Assembly: GCF_022399565.1 (NCBI RefSeq)
Contig: NZ_JAJTUT010000001.1
Span: 981,336-1,045,335 of the forward strand
Direction of reading: 5' to 3'
Length of the DNA: 64,000 bases
Origin: Flavobacterium algicola
Lineage (GTDB): Bacteria > Bacteroidota > Bacteroidia > Flavobacteriales > Flavobacteriaceae
Shown one piece after another: positions 34,555 through 43,179 of the stretch. The notes below the pieces were generated by a model. That model was not told the origin of the DNA and searched no databases. It was given only the letters and a program-made list of their open reading frames with translations. Every line of letters begins with the position of its first letter. Positions within the stretch are counted from its first letter, which is position 1. Made by a program: the position numbers and the translations under genes.

Positions 34555-37500
34555 ATGAAATTAGCAGAAATATCCATAAAACGTCCCTCGTTAGTAATTG
34601 TATTGTTTACAATTCTAATTCTTGGGGGAATATTTAGCTATAGCCAATTAGGTTATGAGCTGATACCAAAGTTTGAGACCAATGTTATCACTGTCTCTAC
34701 TGTTTACCCTGGAGCATCACCAAGTGAGATTGAAAATACGGTCACCAAGAAAGTAGAAGACGCAATTTCGTCCTTAGAAAACATCAAAAAGATTGATTCT
34801 AAATCATACGAAAGCCTTTCGATCGTTTCGATTACATTGACATCAAATGCCAATGTAGACAACTCGATGAACGATGCACAAAGAAAAATAAATGCGGTAT
34901 TAAGTGATTTACCAGATGATGCCGACCCACCTTCGTTAACAAAATTCTCTTTGAGTGATTTGCCAATTATGACAATTGGTGCCAATGGAAAAATGGATGA
35001 GGCCGAATTTTATGACTTAATTGACAAAAAAATTGCTCCTGTTTTATCTCGTGTACAAGGTGTGGCGCAAGTAAACATTATTGGTGGACAAGAACGTGAG
35101 ATTCAGGTGAATCTTGATGCTACCAAAATGCAAGGTTATGGGTTGTCAGTACCACAAGTACAACAAATCATCTTAACGTCAAATCTTGATTTCCCTACAG
35201 GAAACATACAAACTCGTGAACAAAAAATATTAATTCGTTTAGCGGGTAAATATAAAAATGTTGACGAATTGAGAAACTTAATAATTTCTTCGAAAGACGG
35301 AATTCAAATTCGTTTGAAAGACATTGCAGATGTTCAGGATACGCAAAAAATTGCTGAGAAAATTGCGCGTATTGATGAAAAGAGCGCAATCGTATTGCAA
35401 ATTGTAAAACAATCAGATGCAAATGCAGTAGCGGTAAGTGAGCAATTGGTAAAAACGATTGCTGTACTAGAATCTGACTATAAAGCAAATGAAGTTAAAT
35501 TACAAATAGCAAAAGACAGTACCGTATTTACGCTTGAAGCTGCAGATTCAGTACTGCACGATTTACTAATCGCAGTAATATTAGTGGCTTTGGTAATGTT
35601 GTTTTTCCTACACAGTATTAGAAATTCATTAATTGTAATGGTTTCTATTCCTGCTTCCTTAATAGCCACCTTTATCGGTATTTACCTTTTGGGGTATACA
35701 TTAAACTTGATGAGTTTATTAGGACTATCGCTCGTAGTAGGTATTCTGGTGGATGATGCCATCGTAGTTCTTGAAAACATTTACAGGCACATGGAGATGG
35801 GTAAGAGTCGTATTCGAGCATCATATGACGGAACAGCTGAAATTGGAGGAACCGTAACATCAATTACATTAGTAATTGTAGTGGTATTTTTACCAATTGC
35901 AATGAGTAGCGGACTGGTATCAAACATCATTACGCAGTTTTGTATGACAGTTGTAATTTCGACTTTGTTATCCTTATTAGCTTCATTTACGATTATTCCT
36001 TGGTTATCATCTCGTTTTGGAAAACTAGAACATATTGAAGGTAAAAACCTTTTTGGAAGAATTATTCTTGGTTTCGAAAGTTATTTAACTCGTTTTACCA
36101 ACTGGGTTACTGAGATCTTATTATGGTGTTTGGATCACTACATCAAAACTATCTTGGTAGTATTGGTATTGTTTTTCTCCTCTACTATAGGACTAGTTGG
36201 TGGTGGTTTTATTGGTGGTGAATTCTTTGCTGCATCAGATAGTGGTGAATTTTTAGTTCAAATCGAAATGCCAAAAGATGCTTCTCTGGAGCAAACCAAC
36301 TTTATGACTCAAAAAGCAGAAGCTTATTTGAAAACACAAGAATACGTTCACAGCCAGATTACAACAGTAGGTCAAACCTCTGAAGGTATGGGGGGCTCAC
36401 AAGCTACAGCCTACAAAGCAGAGATTGATGTGAAAATGATTGAGCAATCTGAACGTACAGATGATGCCGCTGTTTATGCTGCAAAAATAAAACGCCAACT
36501 CGAAAAAGTTTTGGTTGGTGCAAAAGTAAAAACTGTACCAGTTGGTATCCTTGGTACAGCTGAAGATGCAAAATTAGGATTGATTGTTACAGGGCCGAAT
36601 GTGGAGAGCGCTATGAAATTTGCAAAATTAGCTGAAGCTGAATTGCGCACCATTCCTGGAACTACTGAGATAAAGTTAACAGTTGAAGACGGAAATCCAG
36701 AGATCAATGTACAAGTAGACCGTGATAAAATGTCTGCTTTAGGATTGACTCTACAAACCGTTGGTATGACGATGCAAACTGCTTACAGTGGAAACACTGA
36801 TGGTAAATATAGAGCTGGTGAATATGAATATGACATTAACATCAAGTACAATGCTTTCGATAGAAAAAACATTACAGATGTTAGTAATTTGATTTTCACC
36901 AATGATATGGGACAACAAATTAAATTATCACAATTCGCTACAATTACAGAAGGATCTGGTCCTAGTAAATTGGAACGTAGAGATAAAACATCTTCTGTAA
37001 CAGTGCAAGGTCAAAATATTGGTGTATCTGCAGGAGCTATTGTAACACAATGGCAAGAGAAATTAGATAAACTAGAAAAACCTACTGGTGTGAATTACAT
37101 TTGGGGAGGTGATCAAGAGAATCAATCAGAAGGTTTTGGAACGTTAGGAATTGCATTATTGGCTGCCATTGTTTTGGTATACTTGGTAATGGTTGGATTG
37201 TATGACAGTTTCATTCACCCGTTTGTTGTATTGTTTGCTATCCCGCTTTCCTTTATTGGAGCGATGTTAGCTTTGGCATTGACCAACAATTCATTAAATA
37301 TCTTTACTATTTTGGGTATCATTATGCTTATTGGTCTGGTTTGTAAAAATGCGATTATGCTTGTCGATTACACCAATCAGCGACGTAAAGCAGGTGAAAC
37401 AATTAGAACAGCATTGATACAGGCAAATCACGCTCGTTTACGTCCAATTTTGATGACTACAATTGCGATGGTATTTGGTATGTTCCCTATCGCACTAGCT

Positions 37501-37731
37501 TCTGGAGCTGGAGCTGGATGGAAGAATGGTTTGGCATGGGTAATTATCGGAGGTTTGATTAGTTCATTATTCCTTACCTTAATTATCGTACCCGTAATTT
37601 ATGAACTCATGGAAAAAATAGTAGCAAAATTCTCTAAAGGAGAAAAAGTGGACTACGAAGCAGAAATGGTTGCAGATTACGATCATAAAGAATTAAATGA
37701 GGATAGCTTTAACTCAGATCATAGTAGTTAG
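34555..37731 (+). CDS. RND efflux permease (HAE1/AcrB type)
   Basis: Inner-membrane proton-driven pump of 1058 residues, normal for the family, with 12 membrane segments in two halves and two large periplasmic loops. Typical motifs are VYPGASPSEIENTVTKKVE, the proton-relay pair in VVGILVDDAIVVLENIYRH (about 400), and GLVCKNAIMLVDYTNQ in the second half. Substrates are likely hydrophobic drugs, bile-like compounds or lipids, which cannot be read from sequence. It is the last gene of the operon and is followed by a terminator. Confidence 0.95.
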   Translation: MKLAEISIKRPSLVIVLFTILILGGIFSYSQLGYELIPKFETNVITVSTVYPGASPSEIENTVTKKVEDAISSLENIKKIDSKSYESLSIVSITLTSNANVDNSMNDAQRKINAVLSDLPDDADPPSLTKFSLSDLPIMTIGANGKMDEAEFYDLIDKKIAPVLSRVQGVAQVNIIGGQEREIQVNLDATKMQGYGLSVPQVQQIILTSNLDFPTGNIQTREQKILIRLAGKYKNVDELRNLIISSKDGIQIRLKDIADVQDTQKIAEKIARIDEKSAIVLQIVKQSDANAVAVSEQLVKTIAVLESDYKANEVKLQIAKDSTVFTLEAADSVLHDLLIAVILVALVMLFFLHSIRNSLIVMVSIPASLIATFIGIYLLGYTLNLMSLLGLSLVVGILVDDAIVVLENIYRHMEMGKSRIRASYDGTAEIGGTVTSITLVIVVVFLPIAMSSGLVSNIITQFCMTVVISTLLSLLASFTIIPWLSSRFGKLEHIEGKNLFGRIILGFESYLTRFTNWVTEILLWCLDHYIKTILVVLVLFFSSTIGLVGGGFIGGEFFAASDSGEFLVQIEMPKDASLEQTNFMTQKAEAYLKTQEYVHSQITTVGQTSEGMGGSQATAYKAEIDVKMIEQSERTDDAAVYAAKIKRQLEKVLVGAKVKTVPVGILGTAEDAKLGLIVTGPNVESAMKFAKLAEAELRTIPGTTEIKLTVEDGNPEINVQVDRDKMSALGLTLQTVGMTMQTAYSGNTDGKYRAGEYEYDINIKYNAFDRKNITDVSNLIFTNDMGQQIKLSQFATITEGSGPSKLERRDKTSSVTVQGQNIGVSAGAIVTQWQEKLDKLEKPTGVNYIWGGDQENQSEGFGTLGIALLAAIVLVYLVMVGLYDSFIHPFVVLFAIPLSFIGAMLALALTNNSLNIFTILGIIMLIGLVCKNAIMLVDYTNQRRKAGETIRTALIQANHARLRPILMTTIAMVFGMFPIALASGAGAGWKNGLAWVIIGGLISSLFLTLIIVPVIYELMEKIVAKFSKGEKVDYEAEMVADYDHKELNEDSFNSDHSS

Positions 37732-37753
37732 ATAAACACTCAGTTGAGATTAT

Positions 37754-37791
37754 AAAAAATGCCTGCACATTTATTTGTGCAGGCATTTTTG
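37754..37791 (+). terminator. Terminator of the RND operon
   Basis: AAAAATGCCTGCACA/TGTGCAGGCATTTTT perfect arms with a short loop and T-run, 22 bp after the permease stop. Confidence 0.9.
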
Positions 37792-37950
37792 TTGTATTAA
37801 ATTAATTTTCTTAAAGTTCAACAGTTTAAGGTTGCCATATCACAGAAACCACTGCAAAAGAGACCATCTATCGAAGACTGTTTAATGTCAAAAACGTTTC
37901 TGGTTTTTGAGCCCATTAAGACTTATGCGCAATTCCTGTTTATTAAAGAT

Positions 37951-38298
37951 TTAGTTAATAACTAATGCATCTTTTTTCCAACTCTTTACTGCAACAATTT
38001 TATTCTTTGAATAATCTACTTCATTTAAAGTTCCTTCTGACCAATGAAACCATTTTCCAATTTTTTCACCATTATTATATTCGGCGATAGCGATTTTTTT
38101 ACCATTCTCATCATAAGATACCCACTCGCCTTGTAGTTTCCCATCTTTAAAAGCACCTTGTTGTAAGACTTGACCGTTGTCATAGTAATAAGTGGCCATA
38201 ACAGTGTTGTTTTTAAGCACTTCTAATTTTGGTTTGTTGTCATTAGCAAATGTCATTGCAGAAATAAGTATTGCTCCTAGTACTATATATTTTTTCAT
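37951..38298 (-). CDS. YwqK/MORN-repeat secreted protein (paralogue A)
   Basis: Small secreted protein of 115 residues with a signal peptide ending TFAN (about 19). It contains three repeat units of the YwqK type: YYYDNGQVLQQGAFKDGKLQ, WVSYDENGKKIAIAEYNNG and WFHWSEGTLNEVDYSKN. The start at 38298 gives the signal peptide; an ATG at 38373 would hide it behind unrelated residues. It is a close paralogue of the next gene, with duplicated upstream DNA. Function unknown; no toxin gene accompanies it. Confidence 0.82.
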   Translation of the reverse strand: MKKYIVLGAILISAMTFANDNKPKLEVLKNNTVMATYYYDNGQVLQQGAFKDGKLQGEWVSYDENGKKIAIAEYNNGEKIGKWFHWSEGTLNEVDYSKNKIVAVKSWKKDALVIN

Positions 38299-38327
38299 CT
38301 TGTGGTAGTTTTTATGATTCGTAGATT

Positions 38328-38382
38328 CAAATGTAAAAACAATTTTTACATTAAAAAAACAATTTGGTAACAATTTGGTAAC
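38328..38382 (-). promoter_or_regulatory. Promoter with 11-bp direct repeat, ywqK paralogue A
   Basis: Minus-strand -7 element TACATTTG at 38328-38335. Two tandem copies of TTACCAAATTG lie at 38360-38381, beginning 32 bp from the -7 element. Exactly the same tandem repeat and distance occur before paralogue B, so this is a candidate operator. Confidence 0.6.
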
Positions 38383-38420
38383 ATTGAAGAAAGCTTAACA
38401 TTGGAAGTTCGATTTTGACC

Positions 38421-38460
38421 AAAAAAAAGACTTTCGAATCTTAATACGAAAGTCTTTTTC
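38421..38460 (-). terminator. Terminator of ywqK paralogue B
   Basis: AAAGACTTTCG/CGAAAGTCTTT hairpin with T-run on the minus strand, 20 bp after the stop of the gene ending at 38480. Confidence 0.82.
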
Positions 38461-38479
38461 AATCTGAACGAGATAACTT

Positions 38480-38827
38480 TTAATCTTCGTTCGCAATAGC
38501 ATCACGTTTCCAGTTCTTTACATAAGCAATTCTGTTTCCAGAATAATCAACTTCATTCAGTGATGACTGACTCCAATGAAACCATTTCCCAACCTTTTGT
38601 CCTTTATCATAAGTAGCAATAGCTGTTTTATTTCCTTTATCGTCATAAGATATCCATTCTCCATGCAACTTTCCTTCAATAAAAAATCCTTCTTGCATTA
38701 GTTGTCCATTATCATAATAATAGCTTGCCTTTACAGCATTCCCAACTGCTTCTAGTTTAGGCTGCTTAGCTTGAGAAAACGCGATTCCAGAAAATAACAT
38801 CAGGGTAATTAGTATATATTTTTTCAT
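38480..38827 (-). CDS. YwqK/MORN-repeat secreted protein (paralogue B)
   Basis: Protein of 115 residues, the same length and layout as paralogue A. It has a signal peptide ending AFSQ (about 19) and YwqK repeats YYYDNGQLMQEGFFIEGKLH, WISYDDKGNKTAIATYDKG and WFHWSQSSLNEVDYSGN. The two genes are separate transcription units with near-identical promoter regions, so the duplication included the promoter. Function unknown. The related but longer repeat protein at 16994-17635 is a lipoprotein in another operon. Confidence 0.82.
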   Translation of the reverse strand: MKKYILITLMLFSGIAFSQAKQPKLEAVGNAVKASYYYDNGQLMQEGFFIEGKLHGEWISYDDKGNKTAIATYDKGQKVGKWFHWSQSSLNEVDYSGNRIAYVKNWKRDAIANED

Positions 38828-38854
38828 GATCTATGTTTTTAAGGGTTAGTCTAT

Positions 38855-38909
38855 CAAATATACGGCTTCGGTTTACATTAAAAAAACAATTTGGTAACAA
38901 TTTGGTAAC
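38855..38909 (-). promoter_or_regulatory. Promoter with 11-bp direct repeat, ywqK paralogue B
   Basis: Minus-strand TATATTTG at 38855-38862, then tandem TTACCAAATTG copies at 38887-38908, 32 bp from the -7 element as in paralogue A. The outer CTTAACATTGGAA is also shared by both copies. Confidence 0.6.
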
Positions 38910-39000
38910 ATACACAAAAACTTAACATTGGAAATTATAGTGGTAAATGAAAACCTAAACAAAAAATACTAAAACACAATTCATTGTTCATAATTAGTCT

Positions 39001-39008
39001 TAAATTTG
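39001..39008 (+). promoter_or_regulatory. -7 element of the aspS promoter
   Basis: TAAATTTG, a TAnnTTTG match, 39 bp before the aspS start. No well-placed TTTG was found. Confidence 0.4.
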
Positions 39009-39047
39009 CCCCCGTGTCCAAAAAGACAAATAATCTAAAATTTTGAT

Positions 39048-40796
39048 ATGTATAGAAGTCATAATTGTGGTGAATTAAGCGCCTCACATATAAATACAGA
39101 AGTTACGCTTGCCGGTTGGGTTCAAAAATCTAGAGACAAAGGTTTTATGAATTGGGTTGATTTAAGAGACCGCTACGGTATCACACAACTCGTTTTTGAT
39201 GAAGGTCGTACTGAAAAAACAGTATTTGAACTTGCCAAAACTTTGGGACGTGAATTTGTAATTCAAGTGAAAGGAACTGTAATTGAACGTGAAGCAAAGA
39301 ATAAAAACATTGCTACTGGTGAAATCGAAATTTTAGTTACTGAGTTAACGATACTAAATGCCGCTTTAACACCTCCGTTCACAATCGAAGATGAGACAGA
39401 TGGTGGTGAAGATATTCGAATGAAATATAGGTATCTTGACATAAGACGTAATCCGGTAAAAAACAGTTTACTTTTTCGTCATAAAGTAGCTATGGAAGTT
39501 CGTAAGTACCTATCAGATTTGGATTTTTGCGAAGTAGAAACACCGTACTTAATCAAGTCTACTCCTGAGGGTGCTAGAGATTTTGTGGTTCCTTCTCGAA
39601 TGAATGAAGGACAATTTTATGCTTTACCGCAATCGCCACAAACTTTCAAACAACTATTGATGGTAGGTGGAATGGACAAATATTTCCAAATTGTAAAATG
39701 TTTCCGTGATGAAGATTTACGTGCTGACAGACAACCAGAATTTACACAAATCGATTGCGAAATGGCTTTTGTTGAGCAAGAAGATATTTTGAATATTTTT
39801 GAAGGCTTAACACGTCATTTGCTTAAAGAAATAAAAGGAATTGAAGTAGATAAATTTCCACGTATGACCTATGAGCATGCAATGAAAACCTACGGAAATG
39901 ACAAACCAGACATCCGTTTTGGGATGGAGTTTGGAGAATTAAATGAATTTGCACAACACAAAGAATTCCCTGTATTTAATGCAGCTGAATTAGTGGTGGG
40001 TATTGCAGTTCCAAACGGAGGAAATTATACGCGTAAAGAAATTGATGCTTTAATCGAATGGGTTAAACGTCCGCAAGTGGGTGCATCAGGAATGGTATAC
40101 GCAAAATGCAATGAGGACGGAACATTTAAATCATCGGTAGATAAGTTCTACGATCAAGAAGATTTAGGCAACTGGGCAAAAATAACAAGTGCACAACCAG
40201 GAGACATGATTTTTGTTCTTTCAGGTCCTGCCAACAAAACAAGAGCACAGTTAAGCGCTTTAAGAATGGAATTGGCAACACGCCTTGGATTAAGAAATCC
40301 AGCAGAATTCGCTCCATTATGGGTAGTAGACTTTCCATTATTGGAGTTTGACGAAGAATCGGGTCGCTACCACGCAATGCACCACCCTTTTACATCGCCA
40401 AAACCAGAGGACATGCACTTATTAGAAACTGATCCTGGAACTGTGAGAGCAAATGCCTATGATATGGTTTTGAACGGAAACGAAATCGGAGGAGGTTCTA
40501 TTCGTATTCACGATAAGGAAACGCAAAAACTAATGTTCAAATACCTAGGGTTTTCTGACGAAGAGGCCAAAGCACAATTTGGATTTTTAATGGACGCTTT
40601 TCAGTATGGCGCACCACCACACGGAGGATTGGCTTTTGGACTAGACCGTTTGGTTGCAATTTTAGGAGGTCAAGAAACAATTAGAGATTTTATTGCTTTT
40701 CCAAAAAATAATTCAGGTCGCGATGTAATGATCGATGCACCGTCGGCAATTGACAAAACACAACTTAAAGAACTTCACATACAGTTGGATTTGTAA
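39048..40796 (+). CDS. aspS: Aspartate-tRNA ligase
   Basis: Class II aminoacyl-tRNA synthetase of 582 residues, the bacterial type. An N-terminal OB fold binds the anticodon (about 1-110, [20 protein letters not shown]). The class II core has motif 2 [18 protein letters not shown] (about 220) and motif 3 [16 protein letters not shown]. The bacterial GAD insertion lies between (about 290-410). It is a single gene with a downstream terminator. Whether it charges only tRNA-Asp or also tRNA-Asn cannot be judged here. Confidence 0.97.
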   Translation: MYRSHNCGELSASHINTEVTLAGWVQKSRDKGFMNWVDLRDRYGITQLVFDEGRTEKTVFELAKTLGREFVIQVKGTVIEREAKNKNIATGEIEILVTELTILNAALTPPFTIEDETDGGEDIRMKYRYLDIRRNPVKNSLLFRHKVAMEVRKYLSDLDFCEVETPYLIKSTPEGARDFVVPSRMNEGQFYALPQSPQTFKQLLMVGGMDKYFQIVKCFRDEDLRADRQPEFTQIDCEMAFVEQEDILNIFEGLTRHLLKEIKGIEVDKFPRMTYEHAMKTYGNDKPDIRFGMEFGELNEFAQHKEFPVFNAAELVVGIAVPNGGNYTRKEIDALIEWVKRPQVGASGMVYAKCNEDGTFKSSVDKFYDQEDLGNWAKITSAQPGDMIFVLSGPANKTRAQLSALRMELATRLGLRNPAEFAPLWVVDFPLLEFDEESGRYHAMHHPFTSPKPEDMHLLETDPGTVRANAYDMVLNGNEIGGGSIRIHDKETQKLMFKYLGFSDEEAKAQFGFLMDAFQYGAPPHGGLAFGLDRLVAILGGQETIRDFIAFPKNNSGRDVMIDAPSAIDKTQLKELHIQLDL

Positions 40797-40817
40797 AATT
40801 CGAAAGCATTATAATTT

Positions 40818-40863
40818 AAAAACCGAATTATGACTCGTAATAGAATCATGATTCGGTTTTTTT
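40818..40863 (+). terminator. Terminator of aspS
   Basis: AAAACCGAAT/ATTCGGTTTT arms around a loop of about 22 nt that contains weaker pairing, followed by a T-run. The rest of 40864-41150 is AT-rich with no gene or repeat that I recognise. Confidence 0.75.
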
Positions 40864-41156
40864 TTATCTTTTATTCAATCTAAAAATTTGAATTCTATTG
40901 CAACAAATAGTTTTAATTTTCACCAAAATAGGATCATTTAAAATTTAGAAAACTGAAATTATATTTCATTTCTTACAAAGAAAATTACCTAATGAAACAA
41001 ATAACAGCAGATAATTAAGACAAGAAAATAAATTTTGAATCAGCTTAAAACCAATGCTACTGTTAAACAATTTGGTTAAAAATACTCGAATACGCTGAAA
41101 ATCAATTATTTTTACAAAAAAACACACAATAATAGCATTCGTATTATATTAAATAT

Positions 41157-41164
41157 TACATTTG
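41157..41164 (+). promoter_or_regulatory. -7 element of the cold-shock gene
   Basis: TACATTTG, 30 bp before the start codon. The implied leader is short, unlike the long regulatory leaders of E. coli cspA. Confidence 0.45.
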
Positions 41165-41193
41165 CGACATTATAAATTATTATTACTATTACA

Positions 41194-41388
41194 ATGCGTA
41201 CAGGTACAGTTAAATTTTTCAATGAGTCTAAAGGTTACGGATTCATTACAGACGAAGAAACAGGAAAAGACATTTTCGTTCACGCTTCAGGAATCAACGC
41301 GGAAGAATTACGCGAAGGTGACAGAGTTAGTTACGAAGAAGAAGAAGGAAGAAAAGGTAAGGTTGCAGCTCAAGTAGCAGTTATCTAA
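41194..41388 (+). CDS. Cold-shock domain protein
   Basis: Single cold-shock domain of 64 residues. RNP1 is KGYGFITD and RNP2 is DIFVHAS, followed by a Glu/Lys-rich loop. It binds single-stranded RNA or DNA as a chaperone. The name Csp fits, but paralogue identity (cold-induced or constitutive) cannot be told. It is monocistronic, between its own promoter and a strong terminator. Confidence 0.95.
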   Translation: MRTGTVKFFNESKGYGFITDEETGKDIFVHASGINAEELREGDRVSYEEEEGRKGKVAAQVAVI

Positions 41389-41423
41389 GAATAAAATTAA
41401 TTTTTTATTACCAAAGAATGTTT

Positions 41424-41459
41424 AAAACGTTCCAACAATAGTTGGAGCGTTTTTTTTTG
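41424..41459 (+). terminator. Terminator of the cold-shock gene
   Basis: AACGTTCCAAC/GTTGGAGCGTT hairpin with a short loop and a long T-run, about 40 bp after the stop. Confidence 0.85.
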
Positions 41460-41546
41460 TCTACAAATGAGCAAAATAGGCAGATAAAATCACTATTTAG
41501 ACTATAAATATTTAAGAAAAAATTATAACTTATTATTAAAATTATG

Positions 41547-41577
41547 TTGTGATTTCGTATAGCGAATTATATCTTTG
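41547..41577 (+). promoter_or_regulatory. Putative promoter of the nuo operon
   Basis: TTG at 41547-41549, 20 bp, TATCTTTG at 41570-41577. It lies 29 bp before nuoA and is probably the main promoter of the complex I operon. Confidence 0.55.
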
Positions 41578-41606
41578 TAGCTAATAACTTTTTTATAACA
41601 AATCGT

Positions 41607-41972
41607 ATGTTGACTGACCAATTAAATTACGTCCCAATATTCATGCAATGCTTACTTGCAGTGGGTTTTGTAGCAGGAACAATTGTTGCTTCTGGAAAAT
41701 TAGGACCAAAAAGAAGATCTGAGAAAAAGAACATCAATTTTGAGTGCGGTATCGAGTCAGTTGGTAATGCACGTATTCCTTTCTCAGTAAAATATTTCTT
41801 GGTCGCGATATTATTTGTTTTGTTTGATGTAGAAGTTATTTTCTTATATCCTTGGGCTATTAATTTTAGAGAATTAGGAATCGAAGGTTTGATCAAAATG
41901 ATCATTTTCATGCTTTTACTTTTAGTAGGTTTTTTCTACATTATCAAGAAGAAAGCATTAGAATGGGAATAA
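41607..41972 (+). CDS. nuoA: NADH-quinone oxidoreductase subunit A
   Basis: Small membrane subunit of complex I, 121 residues with three hydrophobic helices. The conserved loop FECGIESVGNARIPFSVKYFLVAILFVLFDVEVIFLYPW has the Cys-containing ECG and the acidic DVE motif (quoted in parts: FECGIESVGNARIPFSVKY, then FVLFDVEVIFLYPW). It is the first gene of the nuo operon and marks the start of the canonical A-to-N order. Confidence 0.96.
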   Translation: MLTDQLNYVPIFMQCLLAVGFVAGTIVASGKLGPKRRSEKKNINFECGIESVGNARIPFSVKYFLVAILFVLFDVEVIFLYPWAINFRELGIEGLIKMIIFMLLLLVGFFYIIKKKALEWE

Positions 41973-42069
41973 AGCCTTTTTTAAGGTAATAAATTTAAGA
42001 ATTACGATTTATAATAAACGATTTAATTTAGGCATCACCTAAATCTTAAATCCTAATCTAAAAGTTAGC

Positions 42070-42618
42070 ATGACTGAATCTAAAACAAATATGGTTGCGC
42101 CACCAGAAGGCGTGGTTGGAGAAGGTTTTTTTGCAACCAAGTTAAATGATGTGGTAGGACTAGCGAGAGCTAATTCACTGTGGCCATTACCGTTCGCAAC
42201 TTCTTGTTGTGGTATTGAGTTCATGGCAACTATGGCTTCTCATTATGATTTAGCTCGTTTTGGGTCAGAGCGTGTTAGTTTTTCTCCTCGTCAAGCAGAT
42301 ATGTTGATGGTTATGGGAACTATTTCGAAAAAAATGGGACCTATTTTGCGTCAAGTTTATGAGCAGATGGCAGAACCTCGTTGGGTAATTGCTGTTGGAG
42401 CTTGTGCTTCATCTGGAGGTGTTTTTGACACTTACTCTGTTTTACAAGGAATTGATAAAGTGATCCCTGTAGATGTATATGTACCCGGATGTCCTCCTCG
42501 ACCAGAACAAATTGTTGATGGTGTGATGAAATTACAAGAATTAGTAAAATCAGAATCTGTACGTCGTAGAAGTTCACCAGAGTATCAAGAATTATTAGCT
42601 TCATATAATATCAAATAA
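42070..42618 (+). CDS. nuoB: NADH-quinone oxidoreductase subunit B
   Basis: Peripheral-arm subunit of 182 residues that carries cluster N2 next to the quinone site. Ligand cysteines are visible in PFATSCCGIEFMA (paired Cys), VGACASSGG and YVPGCPPRPE. The N-terminal part is variable. The start is preceded by a gap of about 97 bp after nuoA. It is followed by nuoC after 5 bp. Confidence 0.97.
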   Translation: MTESKTNMVAPPEGVVGEGFFATKLNDVVGLARANSLWPLPFATSCCGIEFMATMASHYDLARFGSERVSFSPRQADMLMVMGTISKKMGPILRQVYEQMAEPRWVIAVGACASSGGVFDTYSVLQGIDKVIPVDVYVPGCPPRPEQIVDGVMKLQELVKSESVRRRSSPEYQELLASYNIK

Positions 42619-42623
42619 GTACA

Positions 42624-43145
42624 ATGGCATTAGAAACAGCTCAAATTCAAGACAAATTATCAGCCACTTTCAGCGATATCTCTTTTACTTTCAAACAAGA
42701 GAGAGACATACTAGCTGTAGAAGTACCTGCTGAAAAAATAAGCGCCATTATCCTTTTTTTAAAAAATGATCCTGAATTGCGTTTTCATTTCTTGACCGAC
42801 TTATGTGGAGTTCATTATCCAGATAATGAAGTTGACAGACAAATGACTATCGTTTACCATATGCATAATTGGTATGAAAATACTAGAATTAGATTAAAAG
42901 CTTTCATTAGCGGAGAAAACCCAGAGATAAAATCTATTAGTTCTATCTTTCCAACAGCCAACTGGATGGAAAGAGAAACATATGATTTTTATGGTGTAGA
43001 CTTTATTGGTCATCCACAATTGAAAAGAATTTTGAATATGGATGAAATGGTATCCTTTCCGATGCGAAAAGAATTTCCATTAGAAGATGGCGGACGTACT
43101 GATAAAGACGACCGTTTCTTTGGAAGAACAGCTAGTAACAACTAG
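42624..43145 (+). CDS. nuoC: NADH-quinone oxidoreductase subunit C
   Basis: Hydrophilic 30-kDa-type subunit of 173 residues. The conserved C-terminal half reads MERETYDFYGVDFIGHPQLK followed by RILNMDEM and FPMRKEFPLEDGGR. It is separate from nuoD, unlike the fused nuoCD of E. coli. It contacts NuoD and NuoI in the peripheral arm. Spacing to nuoD is 34 bp. Confidence 0.95.
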   Translation: MALETAQIQDKLSATFSDISFTFKQERDILAVEVPAEKISAIILFLKNDPELRFHFLTDLCGVHYPDNEVDRQMTIVYHMHNWYENTRIRLKAFISGENPEIKSISSIFPTANWMERETYDFYGVDFIGHPQLKRILNMDEMVSFPMRKEFPLEDGGRTDKDDRFFGRTASNN

Positions 43146-43179
43146 AAAATAAAGAAATATAATTTTTCACATACTATAA

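Noticed and set aside
38348..38911. CRISPR-like repeats
   Set aside because: Only two tandem 11-mers at each of two promoters, with no spacers and no cas genes. Operator repeats fit better. No CRISPR array was seen anywhere.
41162..41377. 71-residue frame over the cold-shock gene
   Set aside because: Shifted-frame reading of the cold-shock domain, which itself is clear in the other frame.
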